Notes under the pieces: model-generated
Seen by the model: the letters and a program-made list of their open reading frames with translations, nothing else
What the model was told of the DNA's origin: nothing
The model's database searches: none
Part shown: positions 9,027 to 17,585 of the stretch, piece by piece
Numbering within the stretch: position 1 is the stretch's first letter
Layout of the letters: every line of letters begins with the position of its first letter
Made by a program: the position numbers and the translations under genes
Source of the DNA: Candidatus Angelobacter sp. Gp1-AA117
GTDB lineage: Bacteria; Acidobacteriota; Terriglobia; Terriglobales; Acidobacteriaceae
Assembly (NCBI GenBank): GCA_003223515.1
Contig: QHVI01000030.1
Span: 62,001-126,000, forward strand
Direction: 5' to 3'
DNA length: 64,000 nt

Positions 9027-9911
9027 ATGAAGAAATCTATCGTTTTCGCCCTGTTCGCGTTGATGGCCCTTGCTTCATTGCCGGCCTCTGCGGGCACCAA
9101 AGAGCAGCTCATCCAGCTTCAAACCACTGTGCAGTTGCTCCAGGACAACATGGCGCGCATGCAGCAGTCATTCGACGAGCGCATGGGCGTGATGAAAGAC
9201 CTGATCACACAACAGACTGATAACGTGAACCGCATGAGCGGCACCGTTAACAACCTGCAGAAGACCCTGCAGCAGCAGAGTTCCGATTCAGCCGGCAAAG
9301 TGGACAACGTTTCCGGACAGGTTCAGGCGCTGCACGATGCCGTGGATGAACTCAAGGCCCGCCTGGCCAAAGTCAGCAAGCAGCTTGATGACATTCAGGC
9401 AGCCCAGCAGAACATGCAGGCTCCTCCTCAGGGACAGCCCGGAGGTGCCCCGGGTGCTCCCGGCGCTGCTCAGAACCAGGCTCCGCCGCCGGACGTGCTC
9501 TATAACACCGCCCTGGCCGACTACAACGCGGGCAAAAATGATCTGGCCACCAATGAGTTCACGCAGTATCTGCAGGCCTATGGCAACACCGACTTGGCCG
9601 GCAACGCTCAGTTCTATCTGGGCGAGATCGATTACCGCAAAGGAAGTTTCCAGGCCGCCATTCAGGATTACAACAAGGTACTCGATCAGTATCCGGGTGG
9701 AAACAAAGGCGCGGCGGCGCAGTTGAAGAAAGGACTCGCGTTTCTGGAGTTAGGGCAGCGTGATGCCGGAGTACAGGAATTGCGCAGCCTGATTGCCCGT
9801 TATCCGAAGAGCACCGAAGCCGTGCAGGCAAAAGACAGATTGAACCGCTTGGGGGCCGCAGGCGCGGCCTCCAGGGGCAAACCGCAACGGCCTTCGCCGC
9901 GCGTCCACTAA
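9027..9911 (+). CDS. cpoB: Tol-Pal system protein CpoB (YbgF)
   Basis: The 294-residue protein has a signal peptide (SIVFALFALMALASLPASAG), a long coiled coil (about residues 25-130, rich in Gln, Asp and Leu), a flexible Pro/Gly/Ala linker and C-terminal tetratricopeptide repeats (ALADYNAGKNDLATNEFTQY, GSFQAAIQDYNKVLDQYP). CpoB coordinates wall synthesis with Tol-driven outer-membrane constriction. It closes the tolQRA-tolB-pal operon, the conserved position for this gene. About 147 bp with a hairpin and a repeat separate it from pal, so its expression may be partly uncoupled. Confidence 0.93.
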   Translation: MKKSIVFALFALMALASLPASAGTKEQLIQLQTTVQLLQDNMARMQQSFDERMGVMKDLITQQTDNVNRMSGTVNNLQKTLQQQSSDSAGKVDNVSGQVQALHDAVDELKARLAKVSKQLDDIQAAQQNMQAPPQGQPGGAPGAPGAAQNQAPPPDVLYNTALADYNAGKNDLATNEFTQYLQAYGNTDLAGNAQFYLGEIDYRKGSFQAAIQDYNKVLDQYPGGNKGAAAQLKKGLAFLELGQRDAGVQELRSLIARYPKSTEAVQAKDRLNRLGAAGAASRGKPQRPSPRVH

Positions 9912-9920
9912 GCTCTTCTT

Positions 9921-10238
9921 CTACTTCTTTCCCAATCCCAGTTCCCGCAAGCAGTACCGAATCTCCTGCGCCATTTCTGTGATCCGCATTCCATCCTGAA
10001 CCATCAGCTTGCAGGAGATTGCAGTGCGGTCCTGTGTGCCCTCGCCCAGATCGTAGTTGACGCGGCAATCCTGGCACTCCTCGTTCCAGCAGAAGCGTCC
10101 GTGGGCGACTTCTTCAGGAGAAAGATACTGGAAGGCGCGCAGGAGCATGTTGCCTTCCGGAACCTCGAACTCCTTACCGGCAATCGTGATCTTCACCAGC
10201 TTCTCAAACGGACGAAAAAGAGGCCCCGGATTGGACAT
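9921..10238 (-). CDS. [2Fe-2S] ferredoxin-like protein
   Basis: The 105-residue protein carries four cysteines, C50, C55, C58 and C76, in the CX4CX2C...C spacing of plant-type [2Fe-2S] domains (FCWNEECQDCRV and ISCKLMV). Residues 15-45 resemble the beta-grasp N-half (VKITIAGKEFEVPEGNMLLRA). It is probably a small electron carrier or a subunit of a redox enzyme. It is convergent with cpoB and stands alone, so its partner is unknown. korAB nearby are ferredoxin-linked, but this gene is not in an operon with them. Confidence 0.82.
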   Translation of the reverse strand: MSNPGPLFRPFEKLVKITIAGKEFEVPEGNMLLRAFQYLSPEEVAHGRFCWNEECQDCRVNYDLGEGTQDRTAISCKLMVQDGMRITEMAQEIRYCLRELGLGKK

Positions 10239-10820
10239 AATAGGAATTCTAGAACATTTGGTGAATGCATCACGCCCAGAAATCCTTTCACAACCTCACA
10301 GGATAAAAGAGAATCCTTATGGAGCGCAGCCGCCGGGCCCCTATTGTGCGCAGCACTTGCGCACCATAGGGTGGAGGTGCCCTCGGCTGCGTAGGATAAA
10401 GATAAATCTTTCGTGAGTTGAAGAATTTAGACGAATAGTAGTGCAGAGCAAAGTAGGGCTGGCAAGGAGCAGATTACGTCCACTATCGCCTTGCACATAC
10501 TCAGCGCCGAAGGCGCGGCATTATTGAGCCCACGTCGGAAGACGTGGGTAATAGGTAAGAGGAAATTCAGAGCCCCCGGAGGGGCGGCACCGCCAGCAAA
10601 ACAAAAACGGCTGCGATGGAGAGCGCAGCCGTTTCCCGAGTTCCCTTTTCCCGTGTCTATCAAGAATGAGAACGTCCTCTTCTATTTCACCACCCAACTG
10701 GAGAATGAGGATCCAGCCGGCTTATGTATATATAGACGCAAGTTGTGCCCAAAAGTTTGTTAAGAAGTGTTGGACAACGGTTAATACCCGGTAAAACATC
10801 TTTGTTTCGAAGGAGCAATC
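10239..10820. repeat. Repeat-rich spacer
   Basis: No gene larger than the small one at 10821 is supported. The spacer holds a REP-like block at 10317-10395 (GGAGCGCAGCCGC ... CCTCGGCTGCG with an inner inverted repeat CCCTATTGTGCGCA / TGCGCACCATAGGG), a second dispersed repeat at about 10501-10560 whose inverted copy lies at 63061-63120 (core GCCCACGTCGGAAGACGTGGG split as a hairpin), and a bidirectional terminator-like hairpin at 10605-10634. Confidence 0.75.
10605..10634. terminator. Bidirectional terminator-like hairpin
   Basis: An 11-bp perfect stem, AAACGGCTGCG pairing with CGCAGCCGTTT, closes an ATGGAGAG loop. There are A residues before it and T residues after it, so it could act on either strand. 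No directly adjacent gene explains it. Confidence 0.45.
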
Positions 10821-10985
10821 ATGAAACAGGGCAAACGCGAAGATCAGAAGAAAGATGTTCCCGAAACAGGCGGCATCGATCCCAAGCCTCCGGAGAATGA
10901 AGAAGCCATCCTCAATGATCAGGACCCCGGAGATCGCCAGAAACAGAATCAGAACGATAAAAAAGACGATCCGCTGGCAGCCTGA
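10821..10985 (+). CDS. Small highly charged hypothetical protein (54 aa)
   Basis: A clean ribosome site (AAGGAG, 6 bases before ATG) precedes a 54-residue frame. The product is extremely hydrophilic and probably disordered, rich in Lys, Asp, Gln and Pro (starts MKQGKREDQKKDVPETGG, ends DKKDDPLAA). It has no cysteine or hydrophobic core. Such proteins are often stress-related, but no family was recognised. The spacer before it holds hairpin repeats and a short AT-rich stretch (TATATATAG at about 10728) that could be a promoter. Confidence 0.6.
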   Translation: MKQGKREDQKKDVPETGGIDPKPPENEEAILNDQDPGDRQKQNQNDKKDDPLAA

Positions 10986-11144
10986 AGGAATTTTGTAATG
11001 GGTAATTTGGTAAGTGGGTAATTGAAACCCGACGAGTCACAATTACTCAATTACCAAATTACCCAGTTACACAATTCTCGACCGAGGCGATACTGCTCCC
11101 TCATAAGTACTGCTGGTGCGAGTACTGCTGGTGCGCAGAGAGGG

Positions 11145-12188
11145 TCAGCGCAACGCCTCCATGATCTCGTCCAGCGCCTGCTTAGGCGGACGCACCGTGC
11201 TTTCCGGCAAACTCGCCAGAGATTCCTCTGACATGTTGAGCAGTTCGGTGAACGAAAGCGCCTTGGTGTTTATGTAGAAGACGCCGGTCAGCATCTCGCC
11301 TTTTTCGTGCGACTCAGCCAGCACTTTCATGGCCTCGATTTTGTTTGTTGGATCATAATCACGTTCCAGCTTGCGCAGGCGCAGCTCTGAGCCATCATGC
11401 ATTCGGACGGTCGTGGTGGTTCCAGGATCGTAGTCCACTTCGATGTGCTCAAAATGAGGAACGAAGCCTAACTCGTTGATGGCCTCTTCGTGCTCTTTGA
11501 AGTATTTGTATGACTTGGTTGAGCCTTCATGATCATTGAAGGTGACGCACGGAGAGATAACATCGATCATCGAAGTTCCGCGATGTGCGATAGCTGCTTT
11601 CAGCATGGTGAGAAGCTGTTTCTTGTCTCCGGAGAAGGAGCGCCCCACAAAGGTAGCGCCAAGCTGGATAGCCAGCATGCAGGTATCGATCGCAGGAAGG
11701 TCATTGATGACCCCGGTCTTCAGCTTTGCGCCCAGATCGGCAGTCGCGGAGAACTGGCCCTTGGTGAGTCCGTAAACTCCGTTGTCCTCGATCACGTAAA
11801 TGATCGGCAGGTTGCGGCGCATGAGATGGATGAACTGGCCAATACCGATGGAGGCCGTATCGCCGTCACCGGTAACCCCCAGTGCCAGCAGCTTGCGGTT
11901 AGCCAGTGCCACGCCGGTGGCCACCGAGGGCATGCGTCCGTGCACCGAGTTGAAGCCGTGAGCGCGGTTCAGAAAGTACGCGGGAGATTTTGACGAGCAG
12001 CCAATGCCGGAAAGTTTGACTACTCCCTCAGGCTGAATACCCATCTCGTACATCGCATCGATGATGCGCTCGGAGATGGCATTGTGGCCGCATCCGGCGC
12101 ACAGCGTGGTTTTGCCGCCGCGATAATCAAGAACAGTCAAACCAATATGGTTGGTTTTGGGTGCGGGTGTGGTTGGCGTTGCCGACAT
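11145..12188 (-). CDS. korB: 2-oxoacid:ferredoxin oxidoreductase, beta subunit
   Basis: The 347-residue thiamine-diphosphate subunit carries the cofactor motif GDGDTASIGIGQFIHLMRRN and the family text DNGVYGLTKGQFSAT. CAGCGHN near the N-terminus fits the beta subunits of 2-oxoglutarate and pyruvate ferredoxin oxidoreductases. With the alpha subunit it oxidatively decarboxylates a 2-oxoacid to acyl-CoA, passing electrons to ferredoxin. The start ATG overlaps the korA stop by one base (TAATG), so the pair forms one operon. The preferred substrate is probably 2-oxoglutarate by analogy, but is not proven by the sequence. Confidence 0.93.
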   Translation of the reverse strand: MSATPTTPAPKTNHIGLTVLDYRGGKTTLCAGCGHNAISERIIDAMYEMGIQPEGVVKLSGIGCSSKSPAYFLNRAHGFNSVHGRMPSVATGVALANRKLLALGVTGDGDTASIGIGQFIHLMRRNLPIIYVIEDNGVYGLTKGQFSATADLGAKLKTGVINDLPAIDTCMLAIQLGATFVGRSFSGDKKQLLTMLKAAIAHRGTSMIDVISPCVTFNDHEGSTKSYKYFKEHEEAINELGFVPHFEHIEVDYDPGTTTTVRMHDGSELRLRKLERDYDPTNKIEAMKVLAESHEKGEMLTGVFYINTKALSFTELLNMSEESLASLPESTVRPPKQALDEIMEALR

Positions 12189-14029
12189 TACCGGCCCTCC
12201 TGGGAAATGATTTCATCTGTGACTGAGCGCGCATCGACCGGCAACCCGTTATAGTGGCGTATGCTGCGCAGTTTTACCACCTGCTCGGGCGAGAGATCGA
12301 GTTTGAGCAGCTCCATCATCTGTCCATCGCGGTTCTGCTCTACCACGTAGACACGGACATGATTTTTCACGAAATCATGCACATCATGATTGAAGGGATA
12401 AGCCCGCAGGCGCAGATAATCGATGTCGACCTTGTATTCCTCTCTCAATTGATCTGCAGTTTCCATCATGGCCCAATGCGTAGTGCCATAGGCGATCACG
12501 CCGATTTTTGAACCGGTCTTCACATGGAGCACCGGCTTGGGCACGAAGGAGCGCGCCGTCTCGAATTTTTTCGCGAGCCGGTCCACGTTGTTTACGTAAT
12601 CGTCAGGGCGCTCGCTGTACTGCGCCTTTTCATTGTGTCCGCTGCCGCGGGTAAAGTAAGCCGCCTGAGGATGATTGGTGCCCGCCAGAGTGCGATAGGG
12701 AATGCCGTCTCCATCCACATCTTTATAGCGCCCAAAGCCGCCCAGCCGGTTCAGATCTTCTTCAGTCAATACCTTGCCGCGCGACATCGGCTTGCCTGGA
12801 TATTCAAACGGATCAGCCATCCAGTTGTTCATGCCCAGATCAAGGTCACACATCACGAATACCGGTGTCTGGAATTTCTCAGACAGTTCAAACGCCTCGA
12901 TGCCCAGGCTGAAGCACTCTTCCACAGAAGCTGGAATTACAAGAATGTGCCTGGTGTCGCCATGTGAAAGGAAGGCGCATTTCAGGATGTCGCCCTGCAT
13001 CGTGCGCGTAGGCAGACCTGTAGACGGTCCCACACGCTGGATATCGAAGATGACTCCCGGTATCTCAGCGTAATATCCCAGGCCGACAAATTCAGCCATC
13101 AGCGAGATGCCCGGTCCGGAAGTGGAAGTCATGGAGCGTGCACCAGCCCATCCTGCGCCAAAGACCATGCCTATCGCGGCCAGTTCATCTTCAGCCTGGA
13201 CGACTGCGAAGGTTGCTTTGCCGTCCGGGCCGATGCGGTACTTCTTCAGATAATCGATAAGCTGCTCTACCAGTGAGCTTGAGGGAGTAATGGGATACCA
13301 GGTAACCACGGTCACGCCGGCAAACATGCAGCCCAGGGCAGCCGCCGCGTTTCCATCGATGATGAGCTTGCCCTTGTTCTCATTCATCGGCTCGATAAAG
13401 AAGGGATCCTGCTTCTGGAAAGTTGCTTTGGCGTAATCGGCTCCGGCGCGAATCGCGGCCGTATTCAGCTCAGCCGCTTTTTTCTTTTTGGCAAAGTGCT
13501 TAACCAGCGCTTTTTCAGACTGGACCAGATCGATGCCCAGCAGCCAATCCACCACGCCTACGTAGATCATGTTTTTGACCAGGCGGCGCAGTTTGGCCTC
13601 AGGACATACTGGTCCCACTAACTTGTCAAAGGGCACAGCATAAAAAGTAATGTCGTTGCGTAACGAAGAAAGATTCAAAGGTTCGTCATAGACGCAGGCC
13701 GCGCCGGACGCGAGTGACATCACGTCTTCTTTGGCCGTTTCCGGATTCATCGCGACCAGGAAATCGATTTCCTTCTTGCGCGCAATGTAGCCGTACTTGC
13801 TGGCGCGAATGGTGTACCACGTGGGCAGCCCGGCAATGTTCGAAGGGAAGAGATTCTTGCCGGAGACCGGCACTCCCATCTGAAAGATGCTGCGCAGCAA
13901 AATCGTATTGGCAGATTGTGATCCGGAGCCGTTTACCGTGGCCACCTGAATGCTGAAGTCGTTTACGATGCGTCCGCCTCCAGCGTCATGTATCTGATGT
14001 TCTTGTAGTGTTATGTCAACAGTTCCCAT
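12188..14029 (-). CDS. korA: 2-oxoacid:ferredoxin oxidoreductase, fused gamma-alpha subunit
   Basis: The start chosen is the ATG at 14029 (MGTVDITLQEHQIHD), giving 613 residues. An earlier in-frame start at 14098 would add 23 residues with no family support. Residues 1-190 are the gamma domain (NDFSIQVATVNGSGSQSANT). The remainder is the alpha subunit, with GNAAAALGCMFAGVTVVTWY and PITPSSSLVEQL followed by the catalytic core and a C-terminal domain III (VVEQNRDGQMMELL). This two-gene KorAB form is usual in aerobic or microaerobic bacteria. A TGTGA-N6-TCACA palindrome lies 148 bp upstream and could regulate it. Confidence 0.93.
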   Translation of the reverse strand: MGTVDITLQEHQIHDAGGGRIVNDFSIQVATVNGSGSQSANTILLRSIFQMGVPVSGKNLFPSNIAGLPTWYTIRASKYGYIARKKEIDFLVAMNPETAKEDVMSLASGAACVYDEPLNLSSLRNDITFYAVPFDKLVGPVCPEAKLRRLVKNMIYVGVVDWLLGIDLVQSEKALVKHFAKKKKAAELNTAAIRAGADYAKATFQKQDPFFIEPMNENKGKLIIDGNAAAALGCMFAGVTVVTWYPITPSSSLVEQLIDYLKKYRIGPDGKATFAVVQAEDELAAIGMVFGAGWAGARSMTSTSGPGISLMAEFVGLGYYAEIPGVIFDIQRVGPSTGLPTRTMQGDILKCAFLSHGDTRHILVIPASVEECFSLGIEAFELSEKFQTPVFVMCDLDLGMNNWMADPFEYPGKPMSRGKVLTEEDLNRLGGFGRYKDVDGDGIPYRTLAGTNHPQAAYFTRGSGHNEKAQYSERPDDYVNNVDRLAKKFETARSFVPKPVLHVKTGSKIGVIAYGTTHWAMMETADQLREEYKVDIDYLRLRAYPFNHDVHDFVKNHVRVYVVEQNRDGQMMELLKLDLSPEQVVKLRSIRHYNGLPVDARSVTDEIISQEGR

Positions 14030-14176
14030 GTGGATTGATCCTGATATCAAGGGAGTTCGAATTCCGAATTTTAGTGCAGTGATGCCGCTCACTGGCATTA
14101 TAAAGCAGCAGCGAAGCCTAAACCCACTTTACCCGGCATGAGTCGTGCCTAAACCCTTTCCTGTCGTAAACATACC

Positions 14177-14192
14177 TGTGACGTGCGTCACA
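14177..14192. promoter_or_regulatory. CRP/FNR-type palindrome TGTGA-N6-TCACA
   Basis: The intergenic region between divergent korA and the gene at 14369 contains TGTGACGTGCGTCACA, a perfect match to the half-sites and spacing of a CRP-family operator; the dyad extends one more base on each side. Its position 148 bp before korA and 176 bp before the other start allows control of either gene. The regulator itself is not in the window. Confidence 0.55.
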
Positions 14193-14368
14193 GACGGCGT
14201 GTCCCGGCCATCTGCCCTCGACACACGAAAGTACTCAGAATTTCCAGTTTCAGAACAAAAATGCAGTGGGTGGTTATACCCGGTCTGTGTGGTGCTACCG
14301 TTTTAGGAGTAGCTGCCGGTGTGTAAACACGCCCAACTACTTCCGGACTGCGAAAAGAGACGACGGAT

Positions 14369-14743
14369 ATGATTTCCAACGCCACTGAAGATTTCAAGAA
14401 ACATACTTTGCGTGCGCTGCCCACGCTGGTCGAAAAACTGGCTTATATCTGTTCCCTGCAAACTGATACCGGCGAATACCGGCACTGGGGATTGACCAGA
14501 GTTTACGGCGAGAAACGCGCCCATCAGGCGATCGAAACCATTCATGCGCAAATGGCCGAGGAATTGGTGCGCATTCCCATCAGGGATATCTATCAGGAGT
14601 ACCAGCAGGCGGTAGAGAAGCCGGTACAGCCGGCGCTGCTGCGGCCCCACTCCCTGGTGCTGAAGCCTCCGTCTAACGACGACGAACTTCTTTCGGCTCA
14701 CCTTCAATTAATTCAGGAGTCGCTTGCTGCGGTGGCTGGCTAG
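14369..14743 (+). CDS. Hypothetical protein (124 aa)
   Basis: The frame encodes a mainly helical, soluble protein beginning MISNATEDFKKHTLRALPTL. It contains a Tyr/His/Arg-rich centre (GEYRHWGLTRVYGEKRAHQA). No signal peptide or membrane segment is seen and no family was recognised. Its last 71 bp overlap, tail to tail, the 3' end of the regulator gene on the other strand, so either the two genes can interfere by antisense transcription or one 3' end has been extended by loss of a stop. Confidence 0.6.
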   Translation: MISNATEDFKKHTLRALPTLVEKLAYICSLQTDTGEYRHWGLTRVYGEKRAHQAIETIHAQMAEELVRIPIRDIYQEYQQAVEKPVQPALLRPHSLVLKPPSNDDELLSAHLQLIQESLAAVAG

Positions 14744-15515
14744 GATAGTGCCAGTCGGCCAGGCGCATCGCCACACCTACAACCTGCCCAATCACTTCGG
14801 CTTCCTGCGGATGTTTGAGAATCCTGGGCTGCACCGAGGAGAGCGGGTGTGACTGCAGCACGATCTCTCCTTTGCGTATCGAGCACCAGCAGCACAGGTA
14901 ACCTTCACGCGTCTCAACGAAATAGATGGGCCGCTCATACTCAGAACGCCATTTGCCTTCTTCTACGCGGCTGCGTTCTTCGTCTACCTGGATAAAAGAG
15001 CCGGGCAGGACCAGCGGATACATCGTGAGGTCTTCCGTGCCGATGTAGGCGTAGGTGTATTTCTTGCGCGCCAGCTCCTGCAGGTATTGCAATGGAACTA
15101 CGCCCCAGTTCTCGATCATGCGTCCCAGGTTGGTGCTTTGGCGCAGATCGAAGCCCGGATCAAATTTCACCGGCACGGTTACCGAGCCCCGGTCGGCCAT
15201 GATTTCAACCCGGTGAGTTTTTGCCGGCCTGCAGACGGTGAAATCGGCAGCCGTGGAACTCAGATCCACGCCATACAGCTTGAGCAGTTCAGAAAAATCT
15301 GTGCGGTAGATCACCGAGAGGACGTAGAGCCGGTAAATGCTGGGCACAACTCCTTTGGTCTCGATATCAGAGAGGCGGCTGGGGTTGATGATGAACTCTT
15401 CAATGCCACGCACGTCTGACAGGGCAGTACTGGCAATCTCCACATCCCGGAGAGTCAGCCCAATCTGCTCACGCATTTCGCGTAACTTTTTGCCTGCTGA
15501 GAGAACTGTATCCAC
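14673..15515 (-). CDS. Xre-family transcriptional regulator with large C-terminal domain
   Basis: The start is GTG, giving 280 residues. The first 70 form a Cro/C1-type helix-turn-helix (LREMREQIGLTLRDVEIAST ... SRLSDIETKGVVPSIYRLYV). The remaining 200 residues include an S24/sensor-like beta-rich region (MYPLVLPGSFIQVDEERSRV, RPIYFVETREGYLCCWCSIR), but no Ser-Lys self-cleavage pair can be assigned. Related two-domain regulators occur widely in Acidobacteriota; function unknown. The upstream spacer holds a dyad AGGGTT / AACCCT at about 15615-15634 that could be its own operator. Confidence 0.8.
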   Translation of the reverse strand: MDTVLSAGKKLREMREQIGLTLRDVEIASTALSDVRGIEEFIINPSRLSDIETKGVVPSIYRLYVLSVIYRTDFSELLKLYGVDLSSTAADFTVCRPAKTHRVEIMADRGSVTVPVKFDPGFDLRQSTNLGRMIENWGVVPLQYLQELARKKYTYAYIGTEDLTMYPLVLPGSFIQVDEERSRVEEGKWRSEYERPIYFVETREGYLCCWCSIRKGEIVLQSHPLSSVQPRILKHPQEAEVIGQVVGVAMRLADWHYPSQPPQQATPELIEGEPKEVRRR

Positions 15516-15847
15516 TTGTAGGTTCCGGTTGATCCTTTAATAACCAAAGATCAGTTCGATCAATAACATTACGATAGACGTCTAATCAGGTACAACGTCT
15601 TCAATAAATTAAGCAAGGGTTCGATGGTTAACCCTAAGTATAACATTCTGATATATCTAGACGGAACTCCGCACTCCAAAGTTCCGTGCCGGAGACTCCG
15701 GCTTGCCTTGCGAGCACATCAGAGGCAACATCAGACGCTGTCTATCTCTGGAGCCTGCCCAATGATACGGTGTCACAAAACAGCGCTGCCCTGTAGGACC
15801 CGGAAGAAAAAACTTACGACCCACTGCCGCCGCTGCACCGGGAGAGA
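15516..15847. other. AT-rich spacer with possible operator
   Basis: The 332-bp spacer has an AT-rich stretch (15540-15660) with a dyad AGGGTTCGATGGTTAACCCT and a small hairpin GCCGGAGACTCCGGC near 15689. An open frame from 15624 has unlikely composition and no ribosome site, so no gene is called. Confidence 0.5.
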
Positions 15848-16909
15848 CTAATTGCGGAACGGGGCCATCAGGGCCTCGACTTCCGATTTTTGTGCAGCCG
15901 TAAGTGGCGCCAACGGTAACCGAGGGAGGCCGCCATAGTACCCATTCAGGTCCATGGCATATTTGACCGCTGGTATTCCCAATTCGGAAACAATCCGCTT
16001 TGTTGCGGTGACAATACTGTCCTGCTTTGTCCGAGCCAACTCCATGTCATTGTCTCTGAATGCCGAGTAAATTTCAAAGCAAATCGTAGGCGCAGGGGCA
16101 GCAAAGCCCAGCACGCCTCCGCTGGCGCCCGTTTGTAAAGAAGCCAGCAGGGTTTGCGCTGCACCTACAAGGATCTGGAATCCGGCATCTTTTTGCCGCG
16201 TTTTGATCCTGGACTTGACGCCAATCGCGGAGCCTCCGCTGCCCGTCAGTTCGCCTACGCTTACGAGCTGTCCGCCATCGTCGGTTATAGCCGGAGCAGG
16301 GGAGTTCAGCATGCGCGCTGTGACCGCCTGAAAGACCTCCGTGGCCATGGCGGTGCGTTTGATGTGGCGGGTTGCCTGCACCATGGTGGTTACTTTCTCC
16401 ACGTTGCCGCTCGACTCCTTGATACCGATGATGTTCGGGTGTTCGGCCAGGGCGACGATGACCTCCACCGGCAGATCATACGCCGTAAATGGCGGCACCG
16501 TGTACAGCAGAACCGGCAGGGGGGAACGGTCGGCCACCGTCCGGTAGAAGGCCAGCAGGGCTTCGGGTTTCATCTGCGGGCGATAGAAGTGCGGAGTACG
16601 GATCAGCGCAACGTCATACTGTAACTTGGCCGCGTATTCCGTGAGCCGCAGCGTTTCGATTGCAGACTCGGCGCCTGTTCCCGCAATGAGCACTTTTTCC
16701 GGTGAGGCGGCCTGCACGGATTCCCGCAATACCTCGCGGCGCTCTTCATCGCTGAGCATCACCGCTTCACCCGTCGAGCCGAGAATCACCAGTCCCGCCA
16801 CGGGCGTTCTGGAATAACGGTCGATGTTGTGCTCGATCTTTTTGTAGTAGACACTCCCGTCAGAATAAAAAGGAGTGGTTACCGCGGGAAAGACGCCTTG
16901 CAGGAGCAT
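15848..16909 (-). CDS. Dihydrodipicolinate synthase (DapA)-family lyase
   Basis: The 353-residue protein is a class I aldolase-like TIM barrel: GLVILGSTGEAVMLSDEER (substrate-binding), the YTVPPFTAYDLPVEV strand with the conserved Tyr, and GIKESSGN with the Schiff-base Lys. It is 50-60 residues longer than DapA (usually about 290-300). The extra length lies mainly at residues about 190-245, after the catalytic Lys strand. The family also covers N-acetylneuraminate lyase and keto-deoxy sugar acid aldolases, so the exact substrate cannot be named. It is monocistronic. Confidence 0.85.
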   Translation of the reverse strand: MLLQGVFPAVTTPFYSDGSVYYKKIEHNIDRYSRTPVAGLVILGSTGEAVMLSDEERREVLRESVQAASPEKVLIAGTGAESAIETLRLTEYAAKLQYDVALIRTPHFYRPQMKPEALLAFYRTVADRSPLPVLLYTVPPFTAYDLPVEVIVALAEHPNIIGIKESSGNVEKVTTMVQATRHIKRTAMATEVFQAVTARMLNSPAPAITDDGGQLVSVGELTGSGGSAIGVKSRIKTRQKDAGFQILVGAAQTLLASLQTGASGGVLGFAAPAPTICFEIYSAFRDNDMELARTKQDSIVTATKRIVSELGIPAVKYAMDLNGYYGGLPRLPLAPLTAAQKSEVEALMAPFRN

Positions 16910-17011
16910 GTCTCAATTGTACTTAAATGTTCCGGTATTGAGTAGAAACCGCAAGTTACGAATCAATGAAATCACTGTTAAAAATCGCGTTTCCCTTTTC
17001 AGGATTGCGAT

Positions 17012-17041
17012 AAAAAGCCCCGTGCTGCCACGGGGCTTTTT
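17012..17041. terminator. Bidirectional intrinsic terminator
   Basis: A perfect stem GCCCCGTG / CACGGGGC closes a CTGC loop, with five A before it and five T after it. On the minus strand it lies just after the stop of the gene at 17067-17585 and so ends that two-gene transcript before dapA-like transcription begins. Confidence 0.85.
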
Positions 17042-17066
17042 ATCAGAAGAAGGGGGAAGGGTGAAA

Positions 17067-17585
17067 TCAGATAGCCGTGGCCAGCGGGGCCGCGTTCTGT
17101 GGTTGCAGTGAACCAAGACGCAGAACCTTTTCTCGCAAGGCCTGGTAAGTTGGTTCCAGCGTGGCTGGAGTAAGCTGCAGGGATGGGAACAGGTATTCCG
17201 CCGTCAGCTTGGCAAAGGCCACCATGCATTGCATGCGGATTTGCGTCGCCATGTCGATCACTTGTGCTGCCGCCTGTGCCACTTCGGCATTGGCGTCCTG
17301 GCGCAGGTTCTCTGCTTTTTGCAGCACGATGGCGGAATTCTTCGCAATGCGTCCAACGTACTTTACGGTGACCGCAACCCGGCGCCGTTTCAGGTGTACG
17401 AACTCGCTCCGCGAGAGTTTCTTCCGCAGGAATTCTTCATCATCACGGTCCATCAGGGTGCGAAAGGCGTCCAGATCAACGGGCCGCTCAGCCTGCCCGG
17501 CCGCATGAATCCCGCGGCTGCGGGCAACAAAGTAAAGCAGTGCAATAGCACAAAGCGCAATGGCCAAAACGATGAATGTAATCAT
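17067..17585 (-). CDS. Membrane-anchored hypothetical protein (172 aa)
   Basis: The start ATG at 17585 overlaps the upstream stop (ATGA), giving MITFIVLAIALCAIALLYFV, a single N-terminal membrane anchor. The rest is helical and cytoplasmic or periplasmic (DRDDEEFLRKKLSRSEFVHL, VGRIAKNSAIVLQKAENLRQ). No family was recognised. It is translationally coupled to the polytopic membrane protein before it, and a strong terminator follows, so the two form a complete operon and may act as a complex. Confidence 0.78.
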   Translation of the reverse strand: MITFIVLAIALCAIALLYFVARSRGIHAAGQAERPVDLDAFRTLMDRDDEEFLRKKLSRSEFVHLKRRRVAVTVKYVGRIAKNSAIVLQKAENLRQDANAEVAQAAAQVIDMATQIRMQCMVAFAKLTAEYLFPSLQLTPATLEPTYQALREKVLRLGSLQPQNAAPLATAI

